The notes under the pieces: model-generated
What the model was told of the DNA's origin: nothing
What the model saw: only the letters and a program-made list of their open reading frames with translations
The model's database searches: none
Assembly: GCF_037176765.1 (NCBI RefSeq)
Contig: NC_090021.1
Coordinates: 151,909,370-151,973,369, forward strand
Reading direction: 5' to 3'
Source of the DNA: Anolis sagrei
Lineage: Eukaryota; Chordata; Lepidosauria; Squamata; Anolidae
Length of the DNA stretch: 64,000 nucleotides
Position numbers and translations under genes: made by a program
In this document: positions 1 through 10,930 of the stretch, in pieces
How the letters are laid out: the number at the start of each line of letters is the position of its first letter
Numbering within the stretch: the stretch's first letter is position 1

Positions 1-522
1 GATTCTTCTCCTGAATCTTCATAGCTTTCATTTCCATCTCCATAAGCATCTTGGTCACCATGATTTGACTGAACATCTCCATCCACATCCACATCCCCAT
101 CTTCATCCCCATCTTCATCCCCATCTCCATCTCCATCTCCATCCCCATCCCCATCTTCATCTCCATCTTCATCTCCATCCCCATCCCCATCTTCATCCCC
201 ATCTTCATCCCCATCTTCATCCCCATCTCCATCTCCATCTCCATCCACATCCCCATCCACATCCCCATCTTCATCTCTATCCCCATCCCCATCTTCATCT
301 CCATCTTCATCTCCATCCACATGCCCATCTTCATCTCCATCATTTCCACCATCTCCATCTTCTTCCTCCTCCTCTTCCTCATCTCTTTCCTCTTTATAAG
401 ACTGAATGGATTCAGTTTCAGACTTCTCTTCTGCTCCCTGTGATTCTTTATCTTGCATTTTCTCTTCATTATCACTACAGGGGGAATGAGAGATGGAGGA
501 AGGATAGTTCATTTCTTTAAAA
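1..522 (-). pseudogene. FAM161A: FAM161A duplicate, last exon (truncated by window start)
   Basis: On the minus strand it reads MNYPSSISHSPC..., an acidic stretch, then DG/DE/DV dipeptides, in the frame used by the intact copy. From the shared start to the base matching window position 1 it is 18 nt longer than the intact copy, i.e. six codons or three hexamer units, so the frame is kept. The acceptor AG is lost. The plus-strand reading frame over the same bases (His-Pro/His-Leu) is a shadow. Confidence 0.75.
105..345 (-). repeat. Coding hexamer satellite (Asp-Gly/Glu/Val), first copy
   Basis: Degenerate 6-bp units of the type CATCTC/CATCCC/CATCTTC read on the minus strand as GAT followed by GGx, GAx or GTG, giving DG, DE and DV dipeptides. 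The counterpart in the intact gene is about 51745-51993. Confidence 0.85.
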
Positions 523-1181
523 ATATTACAAAGTAAATGCTAAAATATCCATCACATGATGAACATAATATTTTACACACATCAACTCATACAATTTTAT
601 GTTGTCATTCATTAAGAATTCACATGCAAGCATTGTTAAATTTAACTTCACATAATACAATATGTTGGGTTTTGCAGGTAAAAAAAAAACCTTGATACCA
701 GAAGTGACACTTTCATTTAGCCTTGGAAAACTAAAATCACCCTACAACTGAGGACCTGTAAGATTACGGCCATTTCACTGGCATGACATCGAGCTGCCTA
801 CATCTTTAGCAGCAAGACAGAGGGCATTTGTAGATTTTTTCCCCAGTCCAGAGTTACCAGGGCTGACAAAAAATGTCACCTTGCTAAGTGGGACTTAAAA
901 GGAACTCCCAGGAATCCAAACTGTGTCACTGGAATGTGTTGCAGTGAGATATGGTGGGATGGAAGGAAGTAGGAACAGAAAACCCAGTTCTAAAAGAGAT
1001 GTACATGAAGAAAAGTAACTTAAGAGAACTTCTTAGCTGAAAGGCACATGTATCTACACTACTAAGATCTGCAAAAGACTTCTTGATATAAAGATGTGAG
1101 AAAATCGCTCATATGACAATAGAAAAAGTGTTTGGGAGATAATTTAACAATGAAAAAACATCACGGAAGGAGTGAATAATA

Positions 1182-1655
1182 ATGGTATCCCCTCAAGTCT
1201 GCTTTGGTGAGACCTCACCTGGAAAACTGTATCCAGTTCAACACCATAATTCAAGAGAGATGCTGGAATGTGTTCAGAGGAGGGTGACTAAAATGATCAA
1301 AGATTTGGTAGCCAAGCCCTATGAGATGTGGATGAAGGAGATGTTCAAATGTTTGAAAGGATGTCACATTCAGGAGGGGGCAAGCTTGTTTTCTGGTGGT
1401 CCTGAGCCTAGGACATGGAGAAATGGATTCAACTTGAAGGGAAAAGAGATTCCACTTGAACATGAGGAAGAACCTAGTGATAGAAAGAGTGGTTCAGCAG
1501 TAGGATATGCTGCCTTGGAGTGTGGTGGAGTCTCCTTCTCTGGAGGTTTTGAAGCAGAGGCTGGATGATTATTTGTTGGGAGTGTTCTGTGTGTTCTCCA
1601 TAGCAGGATGGTGTTGGACCTTGTGATCTCTTCCAACTTTATGATACTTTGATTT
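1182..1655 (+). mobile_element. CR1 LINE 3' end
   Basis: Contains the CR1 peptide LECVQRRVTKMIKDL and the usual CR1 3' tail (TTGTGATCTCTTCCAACTTT then ATGATACTTTGATT). It is also present at 53031-53504, so it predates the duplication. Confidence 0.85.
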
Positions 1656-1904
1656 AAAATGCTTAAAAGATTTATTAGACTTAGAGATTGAAAAAAAATT
1701 GAAAGCCTGAGAGATATGACTGTATTTATTTACTGAGAAATAAGTTCAAGGACACAACTGGCCACATGAAGAGGATGTGAGTGAAGAGGAACAACCTCAG
1801 CTGAGTTTTACTAATTGAGTTATGATCTTTGATAGGAGAGATGGCGACACACTGTGGCGTAAAAGAGAAATTGCAATATTTTGTCTATTAGAACCTTTTG
1901 TTTT

Positions 1905-2032
1905 ATGTGTTGTCGAGGAATCACTGGGTTGCTGTGAGTTTTCCAGGATGTATGGCCATGTTCCAGAAGCATTCTCTTCTGACGTTTCGCCTACATCTAT
2001 AACAAGCATCGTCAGAGATTCATCTGGCAACT
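1905..2032 (-). mobile_element. Penelope-like element remnant with hammerhead-like core
   Basis: On the minus strand it carries CTGACGA, a hairpin, then GAAACGTC (core 1981-2015), followed by the family sequence ACATGGCCATACATCC and CAACCCAGTGATTCC. The same family occurs at 23738, 43176, 45787, 50058 and 52297. The partner copy at 53752-53871 has lost the core. Confidence 0.6.
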
Positions 2033-2420
2033 GAAGGGATCTTATTTGAAGATCAGTGGGTTAGATGATGGGTATAAGACTAGAAAGTGAGGTTGATCAA
2101 ACTGGAAACTAAATTGATGAGAGATGTCATAAAAATGTTTCAAAAATTGAAATTAAAGATTATTTAAGGATAGAAACTACAGTTAAAACAGACTGAAGAG
2201 TGATTCAGAAGAACTGAAATTGCATTTGAAGGAAAGGAACTGCAGTCTCTGCAGGGGAAAAGGAAGGAAGAGCCACTGCAAACAATGACTGAGATGGGGA
2301 GGAAATGGGAGACTTTTTAAATTTAAATGTTTTAATAAAGAATAAATTCTTTGTGTGGTTTAAAAAATGAATTGACTACTATATGTATATGAAAGGAGTT
2401 GCCCCAAAGAGGAAGATTAG

Positions 2421-2652
2421 GTAAAAAGGTCAAAGTTGTCCCCTGACATTAAGTCCAGTCATGTCTGACTCTGGGGGTTGGTGCTCATCTCCATTTCTAA
2501 GCCGAAGAGCCGGCTTTGTCTATAGACACCTCCAAGGTCATGTGGCCAGCATGACTGCATGGAGCACTGTTACCTTCCTACCGGAGCGGTACCTATTGAT
2601 CTACTCACATTTGCATGTTTTCAAACTGCTAGGTTGGCAGAAGCTAGGGCTG
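2421..2652 (-). mobile_element. Sauria-type SINE, partial
   Basis: Reverse orientation of the family seen whole at 14200-14519: the 3' part with GTCCAGTCATGTCTGACTC and the central CATTTGCATGTTTTCAAAC. Present in both duplicons (54260-54492). Confidence 0.8.
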
Positions 2653-3246
2653 AGGAAGATTAGACTGCCGAGGAAGATTAGACTGGCTATAAGAGCCAAG
2701 ATTTGGCTGATTCCCAAACTTATAAAACTCACTCCAGAAAACACAGTTTTCAGAACACTGCAATCAACAAGCCAACCTATACTCATCTTCATACTAGAAT
2801 TATATTAAAAATTTGGTAAATACTGGTAGCACCTGGTTTTAAAAAATTAGTCTAGGAAATCAACAACTGAGTATGATGAGCATATGGATGATAGATCCAG
2901 TGGAGATTGCTGAGGAAAAAAACACAGCTACTGTCAGGTTCACCAGATGATGCCATGGTACAGTTGACATTCTTGGGCAGGGAATGAAAGATGGCAGGTT
3001 TATGGTTATTTTTTCCGCCAGCTCCTGGTGTTTCAGAAAAATCATCTTATAAAATCTTATAAAAGCTGGATACAGAATAATCCAAGCTGGATTGGCAATA
3101 TAATAACAATATATCTTGCTGTTTCAGAAAAATCATCTTATAAAATCTTATAAAAGCTGGATACATCTTATAAAAACTGGATACAGAATAATCCAAGCTA
3201 GATTGGCAATATAACAACAACAACAACAACAACAGGCTATATCTAC

Positions 3247-3410
3247 CTTCTGATATCTGCTGCTGCCGAGATTTCAGAGTCATCTCTGGAATGGCCCTGC
3301 GAAAGCATTTCTGCTGTAGATTGTCCTTTCTTTGAGACAAATTCTTCACAGAGCCCCAGCTCTCGAAGTGTATCAGAGTAAAGCTTCTCTGCTGCTATCT
3401 GTGCATTTTT
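3247..3410 (-). pseudogene. FAM161A: FAM161A duplicate, exon 6
   Basis: 164 nt, open; it encodes KNAQIAAEKLYSDTLRELG, with several amino-acid differences from the intact copy (Q for R, T for A, E for G, S for L). Confidence 0.8.
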
Positions 3411-3480
3411 CTACATTTAAGGAAGGAGGAAAGAGTAACAAAATTAAAACATCAGTAAAACATTTCCAAGTTCAAATATA

Positions 3481-3630
3481 GGCCCCTTCAACACAGCTGG
3501 GAAAAATCCCACATGATTTGCTTTGAACTGGAATATTTGGCAGTGTGGACCCAGATAACCCAGTTCAAAGCAGATATTGTGGGATTTTCTGCTTGATATT
3601 CTGGGTTTTATTACTGTGTGGAAGGGCCCA
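3481..3630. mobile_element. Foldback MITE
   Basis: Termini GGCCCCTTCAACACAG and CTGTGTGGAAGGGCCC are inverted repeats; an inner pair (CAGTTCAAAGCAGATATTGTG) and its complement extend the fold. Also at about 56169-56319 in the second duplicon. Family not named. Confidence 0.65.
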
Positions 3631-4234
3631 TGGTTTATAAGGATATACCAGTTCATATTTAGTTCTGTAGTTGGCAAACATCCCTTATGTCAGTACACAA
3701 AAGATACAGAAGATATCCCGTAATTGAAAAAATACTAGATCGGATAGCATATTGTTTAAATTGTGGCATTTTCCCACAGGGTTGGAAAGTATTACCCATG
3801 AGATGATATCGTGTCAGATGCTGCACCTAGATCTTACTTCTATATACAGACAGTAAAAGCAGCTGTAGTCCCACTGTTGGGAGGGGGGTTGATATTCTGT
3901 CCCCTTAAGATAATATCCTTAAGGATAAAAGGGTATGACAGAATTTGCATAGCTACCTTTCTTCAAATAATCACAATTGGATGGGGAAGTATCTCCCAAA
4001 TGTCTGAGACCTGTGTCTTTATGGGGACATTACTGTGCAACACAATAAGCAGAAAGGCAGTAATCATTTCTGGTGAGAAATAGGTCTGGCAACTGACAGG
4101 AAGCTGGCATACTGACAGGGGAAGTGCATAAATTATAAATCATCTCAAGAACAATCCTTGAACACAAGACAAAGGAAAAGCAGACATCCCAATAATGACG
4201 ATACATTCAGCAAAGAGATGAATAGGACAATAAC

Positions 4235-4334
4235 CTGTGTAGCTTGTTCCAACAACAATGGTCTCTTTTCCACCCTTTCTTCCATTTCTTCCAGTTCATG
4301 TAGATATTCTTTCATTCTCTGCTTTTCATGTTTC
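4235..4334 (-). pseudogene. FAM161A: FAM161A duplicate, exon 5
   Basis: 100 nt, same sites and same peptide (KHEKQRMKEYLHELEEMEER) as the intact copy. Confidence 0.8.
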
Positions 4335-4513
4335 CTGTTTTTTAACATACCATGACATGGAAATGGTATGGAATTTAAATGTGAGGTTTTTAAAAACAAA
4401 ATAAAAAATGGAAGGGGCAATTCTAGACTATGTTACTAGCTATGATGGCCTGATACTATGCTAAAGGCTTTGAATCTAAATGTTCAAACCCTAGGAGATA
4501 CACTGCAGGATAC

Positions 4514-4681
4514 CTGAATATTTTTAACTTTGACTTATAGATCTGAGCGAGGCTCTGATGTGGATCATTTGCTTCAGCCCGAGTGCTTATAAGTCTCTGT
4601 AGTTCTCTTGCTCTTTGTTTCTGCTTTGCTCTCCTCCTTTACTGCTCTTCTTCCTTCCTCTGTTTTTCCTCAGCTGAGTCC
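4514..4681 (-). pseudogene. FAM161A: FAM161A duplicate, exon 4 with a stop codon
   Basis: The splice sites are kept, but the codon after ...RKEEEQ is TAA (4639-4641), where the intact copy has AAA. The rest of the exon is otherwise nearly identical. Confidence 0.82.
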
Positions 4682-4941
4682 CTGAATGAGAAAACAAAGT
4701 AAAGCTAAACAAATTGAAATCTGGCAAAACTTTAAGAATTTCTTAAGGACATGGTCAGATGGATCTAAAAATAACGTATGTTGTAATCATCAACTGTGAG
4801 CATATATTGTGATGGCTTCTTCGTCTAATTAAATAATACAGTCAACCGTGCATTGTGAAAGATGAATATGCTCTCATTCTTTCTCTCTCAAACATTATGA
4901 AGATTTGTTTCCATATATTTGTCCATACATAAACACTGACA

Positions 4942-5524
4942 TCTATATAAATAAAAATGTAATGCTAGTTTGTGGGATTAACATAACTCAAAAACCACTG
5001 GATGAATTGACACCAAATTTGGACACAAGACACCTATCAGGCCAACAAGTGACCATCACTCATAAAAACAATGAGAAACACAGCAGTAGGGACTTAAAAA
5101 TCCCCCCAAAAGTAAAAAGACGCGACAGCGCATGAGCAAAAATGACTCTCCCTGGCAAACAAAACACACAATAGCATATCCACACTCTCTTCCGGACTAC
5201 AACTCCCAGCATCCTCTAGATCAGGCCCTTTAGGAGAGGAGGATGATCCAAATGCACTCCTTCTAAGCTGCAAGCTTTCTTCTCGTTGGATTTATTTGAG
5301 AACATCCCAATCGCTGCATATTTCCAATTTCCTATTCCTGGACTGCAACTCCCAACAATCCTCCAGATAGAGAGATCCGATAGAGATAGGTAGGTAGGTA
5401 GGTAGATTGATCAGGAAGATTGATGGGAGGAAGAAGAAAGGAGTGAAAGAAGAAGGCAAAAAAAAGGAGGGAAGGAAGAAAAAAAGAAGAGAAGAGAAGA
5501 GAAGAGAAGGAAGGAGAGAGAGAG

Positions 5525-5563
<39 letters not shown>

Positions 5564-5711
5564 GGGGGGAGGGAGGGGCGGAGGGAGGGAGGGAAGGAAG
5601 GAAGGAAGGAAGGAAGGAAGGAAGGAAGGAAGGAAGGAAGGAAGGAGAGAAAGAAAGAAGAGAAAGAGGGAGGGAAGGTTGGCCACAGCAATGTGAGGCA
5701 GGTACAGCTAG
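4942..5711 (+). mobile_element. Non-autonomous Helitron carrying a polypurine tract
   Basis: Starts TCTATATAAATAAAAATGTA after an A (4941) and ends with a hairpin-forming GGCCACAGCAATGTGAGGC, then CTAG (5708-5711) followed by T. The 5'-TC...CTAG-3' ends in an A|T target are the Helitron hallmark. Between head and tail lies a (GAAA/GGAA)n tract, 5440-5685. A sister element with the same head, purine tract and tail is at 16254-16936. Confidence 0.8.
5440..5690 (+). repeat. Polypurine microsatellite
   Basis: Uninterrupted GAAA, GGAA and GGGA units within the Helitron. Apparent Lys/Arg/Glu and Ser/Phe reading frames here are repeat artefacts. Confidence 0.95.
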
Positions 5712-6120
5712 TTCATTCTATATACAAAAAAGAGATGTAAACCTGATGAGTTTGCAACATCTGTACTATGTCATGATTATAGGTTTGACAGTTCCTAGTA
5801 GGACCTACCATTTTTATTGAAGGTGTGTGGAACCATGAATTCGGATTCCATGATTATAGGATAGTCTCATAACAGCCCCAGATACAAGTAATGGTAGTAA
5901 ATATCCATATACATAATAAAAGTGAAAATATGTATGTGTAGATGTGGCTGGAATGTCCACTTACACAGACAAGCTCCTGCCTCCACAAACAGCTATAGCT
6001 CCCACTACTCAGGAGACACCAATCTTCCTCCCTCCAATGACACTGCAAGTTATAATGAGTGCCATGAACACATGCAAGAGCTCTGCCAATGTCCTCCACA
6101 AACACAATCCTGGCCACCTC

Positions 6121-6620
6121 CCTATTTATTTATTTATTTACTTCATTTGTATACCGCTATTCTCAGCCCTAAGGCGACTCACAGCGGTTAACAACAATCA
6201 AGCAAAGCAACACAAGGCAAAACAATCAAAGCAAAAATTCAATGCGGCATCAACAAGGTATTTAAAAACAATTAACACAGAAGCAGACTAAACAATTAAA
6301 CAGTAGCAAACATTCAAGTGGCGTCTCATAACTAGAATCATGATCCAAACTTGTCAATCGTAGTTCCATTTCCTGAATTCATTGCACTGCCTATTAAAAC
6401 GCCTGTTCAAATAACCAGGTTTTCACTTTTCTCCGGAATACCATCAATGAGGTAGCCAATCTAATGTCCATGGGAAGGGCGTTCCACAGCCGAGGGGCCA
6501 CCACTGAGAAGGCCCTGTCTCTCGTCCCCGCCAGCCGTGCCTGTGTTGCAGGTGGGATCGAGAGCAGGGCCTCCCCGGAAGATCTCAAAGTCCTAGTGAA
6601 GGCTTTCATACGGGGACAAT
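6121..6620 (-). mobile_element. L2 LINE 3' end
   Basis: Minus strand reads [35 protein letters not shown] and TWLFEQAF, the C-terminus of L2-type LINE protein, followed by the 3' UTR and a (TAAA)n tail. Only in the first duplicon (FAM161A intron 3). Confidence 0.82.
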
Positions 6621-6689
6621 TTCATCCTAGTTTTTATGTTTCCTCCACCACAGACATTCCAGTGTTTCTTACTCTTTCCATTGGTGTGG

Positions 6690-7555
6690 AATTAGCATGA
6701 CCCCGCTCACTACCTTTCCCTTTACCCTTTCCTATTCTTGCTCAGCAACTGAACATACTAGAGAGATTTTGGGAGAATTCACCATGATTTATAGGAGTTA
6801 TAGTTCCTGGGATGTATAATTCACATACAATCTAAAAGCACTCTGAACTCCACAAAGAATGGACCTGGAACTAACTTGGCACACAGAACCTCCATGACCA
6901 AGAGGTTTTTGGAGGGATTTATAGGAGTTGTAGTTCACCTACATCAAGAGCGTATTATGAACCCAAACAATGATGGATCTGGACCAAACCAGACATGCAT
7001 TCCTGATATGTCATTTTTTTTTACTGGAGGGCTTTAGGGGGACTGACCTTCCTTCCTGGGAGTTGTAGTTCACCCACAACCAGAGAAACCATGACTTCCA
7101 CCGATGATGGACCTGGACCAAACTTGGCACACAGAACCCCCATGACTAACTCAACCTTCTAGAGTAGTGGTTCTCAACCTGGGGTCCCCAGATGTTTTTG
7201 GCCTACAACTCCCAGAAATCCCAGCCAGTTTACCAGCTGTTAGGATTTCTGGGAGTTGAAGGCCAAAAACATCTGGGGACCCCAGGTTGAGAACCACTGT
7301 TCTAGAGAGGTTTGAAGGGACTGACTCACCACAGTGGGAGCTGCAGTTTGCCCTATAGCCAGAGAGCACACTGAGCCCCACCGATGATGCATCCAGAGCA
7401 AACTTGCCCAACATAACAAACTGTAAGTACTGGTGGAGTTTCTTGGAGTTTACCTGGCATGATGTGAGTTGTAGTTCACCCACAACCGTGTGCATTTTCT
7501 ACAATTAAAAATTGACTTAAAAAAAAAAACCTGGCAATGCCGGGTACCCAAGCTG
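6690..7555 (+). mobile_element. Helitron-related 3' portion
   Basis: Ends CCTGGCAATGCCGGGTACCC then AAGCTGG, a hairpin plus degraded CTAG typical of this Helitron group. The body has the recurrent phrases GGAGTTGTAGTTCACC and CTGGACCAAACTTGGCAC. It is shared with the second duplicon from about 7081 on (58063-58535). Confidence 0.55.
7165..7299. mobile_element. 135-bp hAT foldback MITE
   Basis: Nearly perfect hairpin: the left arm GTGGTTCTCAACCTGGGG...AACTCCCAGAAATCC is the reverse complement of the right arm, with a loop of about 20 nt. Flanked by the 8-bp duplication TTCTAGAG (7157-7164, 7300-7307). Confidence 0.85.
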
Positions 7556-7682
7556 GCTTACTATATAAATAAGCAAAACCAATATTGAGTATGTTATCCT
7601 AGCAACATGCTTTTACTTACAAAAAAGTAATTTGGGATTAATTTATAACAACTGGAGCACTCCAAGTCCATGAATGGCTCAC

Positions 7683-8852
7683 CTAATGGCTTGTAATCGT
7701 CGTCTTGTAGATTCTGTAATTCTTGGTGATATGGGTTCTTCAGAATCTAAAGGATTCCTCATTTGAGGACTGCATCTTGAAGAAGCATAGGGCCAACGTG
7801 TCTCCTTTAATTTTTCCTCATCCATTTGGATATCCTCAAGAATCTTCTTTTTGTTGGAAGGGATATTAGCAGTACGGAGACTGAAAGGTTCACAGACTGT
7901 GATGGGTTTCACACGCTTCTGTCTCTGAAGCTGTTTCTGGAATTTTTTATGTAATATTTCAAAATCCGGGACCTGGGTTTTGTGTCGTGGTTTACATTGC
8001 AGTCTTTCCTTATGCTCAAGGCAGCATTGCTTCCTATGCTTATTGGGACCTTTATGTCCTAATCTGTGACTGGGAAGAGTTGAATTACACAGAAGCTCTT
8101 CAGATCTCATCTGTATTCTAATTTCTCTATAAAGTTCTTCTTCCTTGAGCTTCTCATTGACTTCTGAACTGTAAATACATTTCGGAACTGGCTTTGCTTT
8201 GAATGTTCTAGTCTTTTTGGGCAAGGACAGGTCCTTCAACTGCACTTTTTTCAGTTCTTTCTTTTGTGCTTCTCTTTCAATAAACTTGAAAGGCTTTTGC
8301 ATACCTAAAAGGATCTCTCTCCTACTTTCTCTAAGTGACTTCCTATGTTCTTCGTTTTGCTGCATTATTTCATGATACAAAGGGACAAAAACATAAGCAG
8401 GCACTGGATTGGCACGGAATTTCTTCTGACACTCTGTTTCTTCCTCCAATTGTTTTTTTAGCAAATTATTTTCTAGTTCAATCAATGACTTTGATTTTAT
8501 GTTGTGTTGTTTTTTCTTAGCTTCTCGAATAGTCATCTGGAAAGGCTGGGGTACTGTGATCTTTGGGGACCATCTCTTCTTTTTCTTCTTCTTAGGCTTT
8601 CTCAAAGTTTGTAACAGGGATGAAATACTTTTAGTGCGGTGAGAATAATCCTCTGGTGAAAACCTATCACATGCACTTTCAATTTGCTCCTTTTGAAATG
8701 TGAGCAATTCTTCTTCACTGTCATCTTCATCTAAATATAATTCTTCATCAGATGTATCAGATACATATGAATGGAAATAATTGTTTAAATCAGGGTCAGA
8801 AAATGATGTGGGTATCTTCTGAGGATGAAATGAGTTCTTCCCATATGCTGAT
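7683..8852 (-). pseudogene. FAM161A: FAM161A duplicate, exon 3, still open
   Basis: 1170 nt with no stop. It differs from the other copy at only a few sites (for example SLPKKTRTFK here, SLPEKTRTFK there). Such close identity points to a young duplication. Confidence 0.82.
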
Positions 8853-8905
8853 CTAAAGACAACAAAAATATTAGTTTGTTTTCTCGATGCTTCAATACAC
8901 AACTA

Positions 8906-9514
8906 TGTATTTACTCGAGTATAAGCTAACCCGAATATAAGCTGAGGCACCTAACTTTACCACAAAAAAACTGGGAAAACATATTGATTCGAGTATAAGC
9001 TGAGGGTGAGAAATGAAGCAGCTACTGTTAAATTTCAAAATAAAATATATACCAATAACATTATATTAATTGAGGCATCAGTAGGTTAAATGTTTATGAA
9101 TATTTTAATAAAACTGTAATTTAAGGTAAGACTGTCCAACTCTGATTAAACCCTTATTCTAACCTTCTTCAATGTAAATGTGCTTATGTATTCTTCCAAA
9201 AATAAAGAGTATAAAATAAAATAATATAAAATAATAAACGTAATAAAAATAATAATACTAGAGTAAAATAATAAATGTAATAATAATAATAATAATAGAT
9301 GAAGTAAAATAATAAATGTAATAAAAATAATAATAGAAATAGAAAAATGTCACTATAATAATACTAAATAGAGTAAAATAATAAATATAATAATAATACT
9401 AATAATACTAACAGAGTAAAATAATAAATAATTTTGACTTGAGTATAAGCCAAGAGGGGCTTTTTCAGCCTAAAAAAGAAGCTGAAAACTTGGCTTATAC
9501 ACAAGTATATATGT
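8906..9514. mobile_element. TA-flanked MITE (CTCGAGTATAAGCC termini)
   Basis: Termini TTTACTCGAGTATAAGC and GCTTATACACAAGTATATA, TA on both sides; the interior is AT-rich with (TAA)n. The family is repeated at 26343, 30821, 38425, 57461 and 59882. TA target duplications suggest a Tc1/mariner-type source (inference). Confidence 0.72.
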
Positions 9515-10261
9515 TATATTCTGGTTTCGCTTCAGAACATATAAATCTTTTGCCTTTTTCTAAAACACAACAAGATTAAAGGGGGAAAAAACAGTGGAAC
9601 CTCCTGCTGTGCTGAACAAGAGAATGGCAGAGAACCTACAGAAGATGGTTCAAATCTACACAGTCCTGTTAGTAAAGTATATCAGACTATCTATTTGAGC
9701 TCTTCAACCTTCCTTACTGAAAGTCTGAGAAACACCAGTACAAAAATTAAGTACAGCCATCCACTTCAGAAAGAAGCAATGACTTTATAGAGGTTGCTCA
9801 ATCCAGTAGCGTTTCCTGTGAGGAATTCCTTTGAGTCTTAAAAGCACATGGGATCTTGGCCTGAACATATCTGAACAAAATACACAGTTTTGGGGGGAGG
9901 GGGTTATAGATATCAGGGTTTGGTATTTGTATTCTTAGGTAAAATCCAGAATAAAGCAAGAGGAAAATGTACTAATGTTAGATTAGTAACACTAAATTAC
10001 ACCAGTCACAAATTAGTAAAATCCCATAGACTCAGAATGTGGAGATGACATATAAAGGAAAATTCAAGATTTTTCTTAGTTTTGGAAAAAAAAAAGTCCT
10101 TATTTATCTTCTCTCTTTGCACTGAAAACATTTAAATAGGAATAACATTTTGCTGCGGTTATCAATTTGCAGATTCATTAATAATATGCCTGCAGTGATC
10201 ACTATATTTAAATGAATAAAAACAAAAGAGGTAAGTCTAGAGCTTTTTTTTTACACTGTAC

Positions 10262-10497
10262 CTGTAACTCGTACTATTGGCCATATCTGTGTTGGTTAAA
10301 GGCTCAACTCCTTTCAGATACAGTTTATTCTGATACATGTTTTCCAGTTTCGCCATGGTCTCCAGGTGCGCATTCTTAAGTTCTTCCAGCTTTAAGTAAT
10401 ATTCTTGGTTTGAAATATACATTTTGGAGATGTCTGCCCAGTCTTGGCAATCAGCATGGACATCAGAACTCTGTTCTCTCTCAGGATGCAGGTTATT
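10262..10497 (-). pseudogene. FAM161A: FAM161A duplicate, exon 2
   Basis: Same 236-nt exon with intact GT-AG sites as at 61224-61459; it encodes the ELKNAHLETMAKLENMYQNK stretch. It is the first exon remaining in this copy, 221 bp from the duplication edge. Confidence 0.8.
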
Positions 10498-10718
10498 CTA
10501 AAAATACACAATTATCATATTTTTTGTATGACAAAATTAGTTTGACTCTTGATGCTATAAGGTCAGCTATAAAAAAATCTTTGTGTGTTTCAGTGTTCGA
10601 GCTTGCAGGAAATAAGGTACATTAATTTGTGTAAACTTAGCAAACAGAATTTACGTAAGTTTTGATAGAACAAAAAATAACAAGTTGCTCCAAGTCAGCA
10701 CAGCCCACTTCTTACAGC

Positions 10719-10930
10719 CTAGCAGTTTGAAAACATGCAAATGTGAGTAGATCAATAGGTACTGCTCCAGCAGGAAGGTAATGGTGCTCCATGTTGTCAT
10801 GCTGGCTACATGACCTTGGAGGTGTCTATGGACAACGGTAGCTCTTCGGCTTAGAAATGGAGATGAGCACCACACCCCAGAGTCAGACATGACTGGACTT
10901 AATGTCAGGGGACAACCTTTACCTTTACCT
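10719..10930 (+). mobile_element. 5'-truncated Sauria SINE at the duplication breakpoint
   Basis: Starts CTAGCAGTTTGAAAACATGC, which is mid-SINE, and ends with the (ACCTTT)n tail. It begins at the exact base where homology to 61668 ends. Confidence 0.85.

Larger units (their letters stand above)
1..10497 (-). pseudogene. FAM161A: FAM161A duplicate, decayed and lacking exon 1
   Basis: Exons line up one for one with the copy at 51651-61459: 10262-10497, 7683-8852, 4514-4681, 4235-4334, 3247-3410, and 1-522 (cut by the window edge). Exon 3 is still fully open, with only a handful of differences from the intact copy. Two changes look disabling. In exon 4 a TAA at 4639-4641 replaces the AAA found in the other copy, after the peptide EEKQRKEEEQ. 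The acceptor of the last exon reads AATAT at 523-527 (minus strand) where the intact copy has AATAG. Homology to the intact locus ends at 10718, inside intron 1, so exon 1 and the promoter are absent. This is inferred to be a recent duplicated pseudogene; a truncated protein from a fortuitous promoter cannot be ruled out. Confidence 0.82.
1..10718 (+). repeat. Segmental duplication, first copy
   Basis: Collinear in direct orientation with 51670-61668, starting GATTCTTCTCCTGAATC at base 1 and ending at CTTACAGC (10711-10718). Exons differ by well under 1-2 percent by eye and introns by a few percent plus indels. The left end lies outside the window. The one stretch that does not align is 4772-7080 in intron 3. 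Confidence 0.93.

Noticed and set aside
65-520. 151-codon plus-strand frame of His-Pro/His-Leu repeats (and the like at 51530-52147)
   Set aside because: It is the antisense of the FAM161A acidic tail repeat; the minus-strand frame matches the known protein and joins in frame to the previous exon.
1182-1568. 128-codon frame, identical in both duplicons
   Set aside because: Conserved only because the duplication is young; the peptide LECVQRRVTKMIKDL is the end of CR1.
2461-2808. Frame starting MSDSGGWCSSPFLSRRA, repeated in three places
   Set aside because: It is antisense of the Sauria SINE and recurs wherever that SINE lies.
5332-5820. Lys/Arg/Glu-rich and Ser/Phe/Leu-rich frames over purine or pyrimidine tracts (also 16346-17044, 27822-28271, 34109-34610)
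   Set aside because: Low-complexity translation of microsatellites; open in many frames at once.
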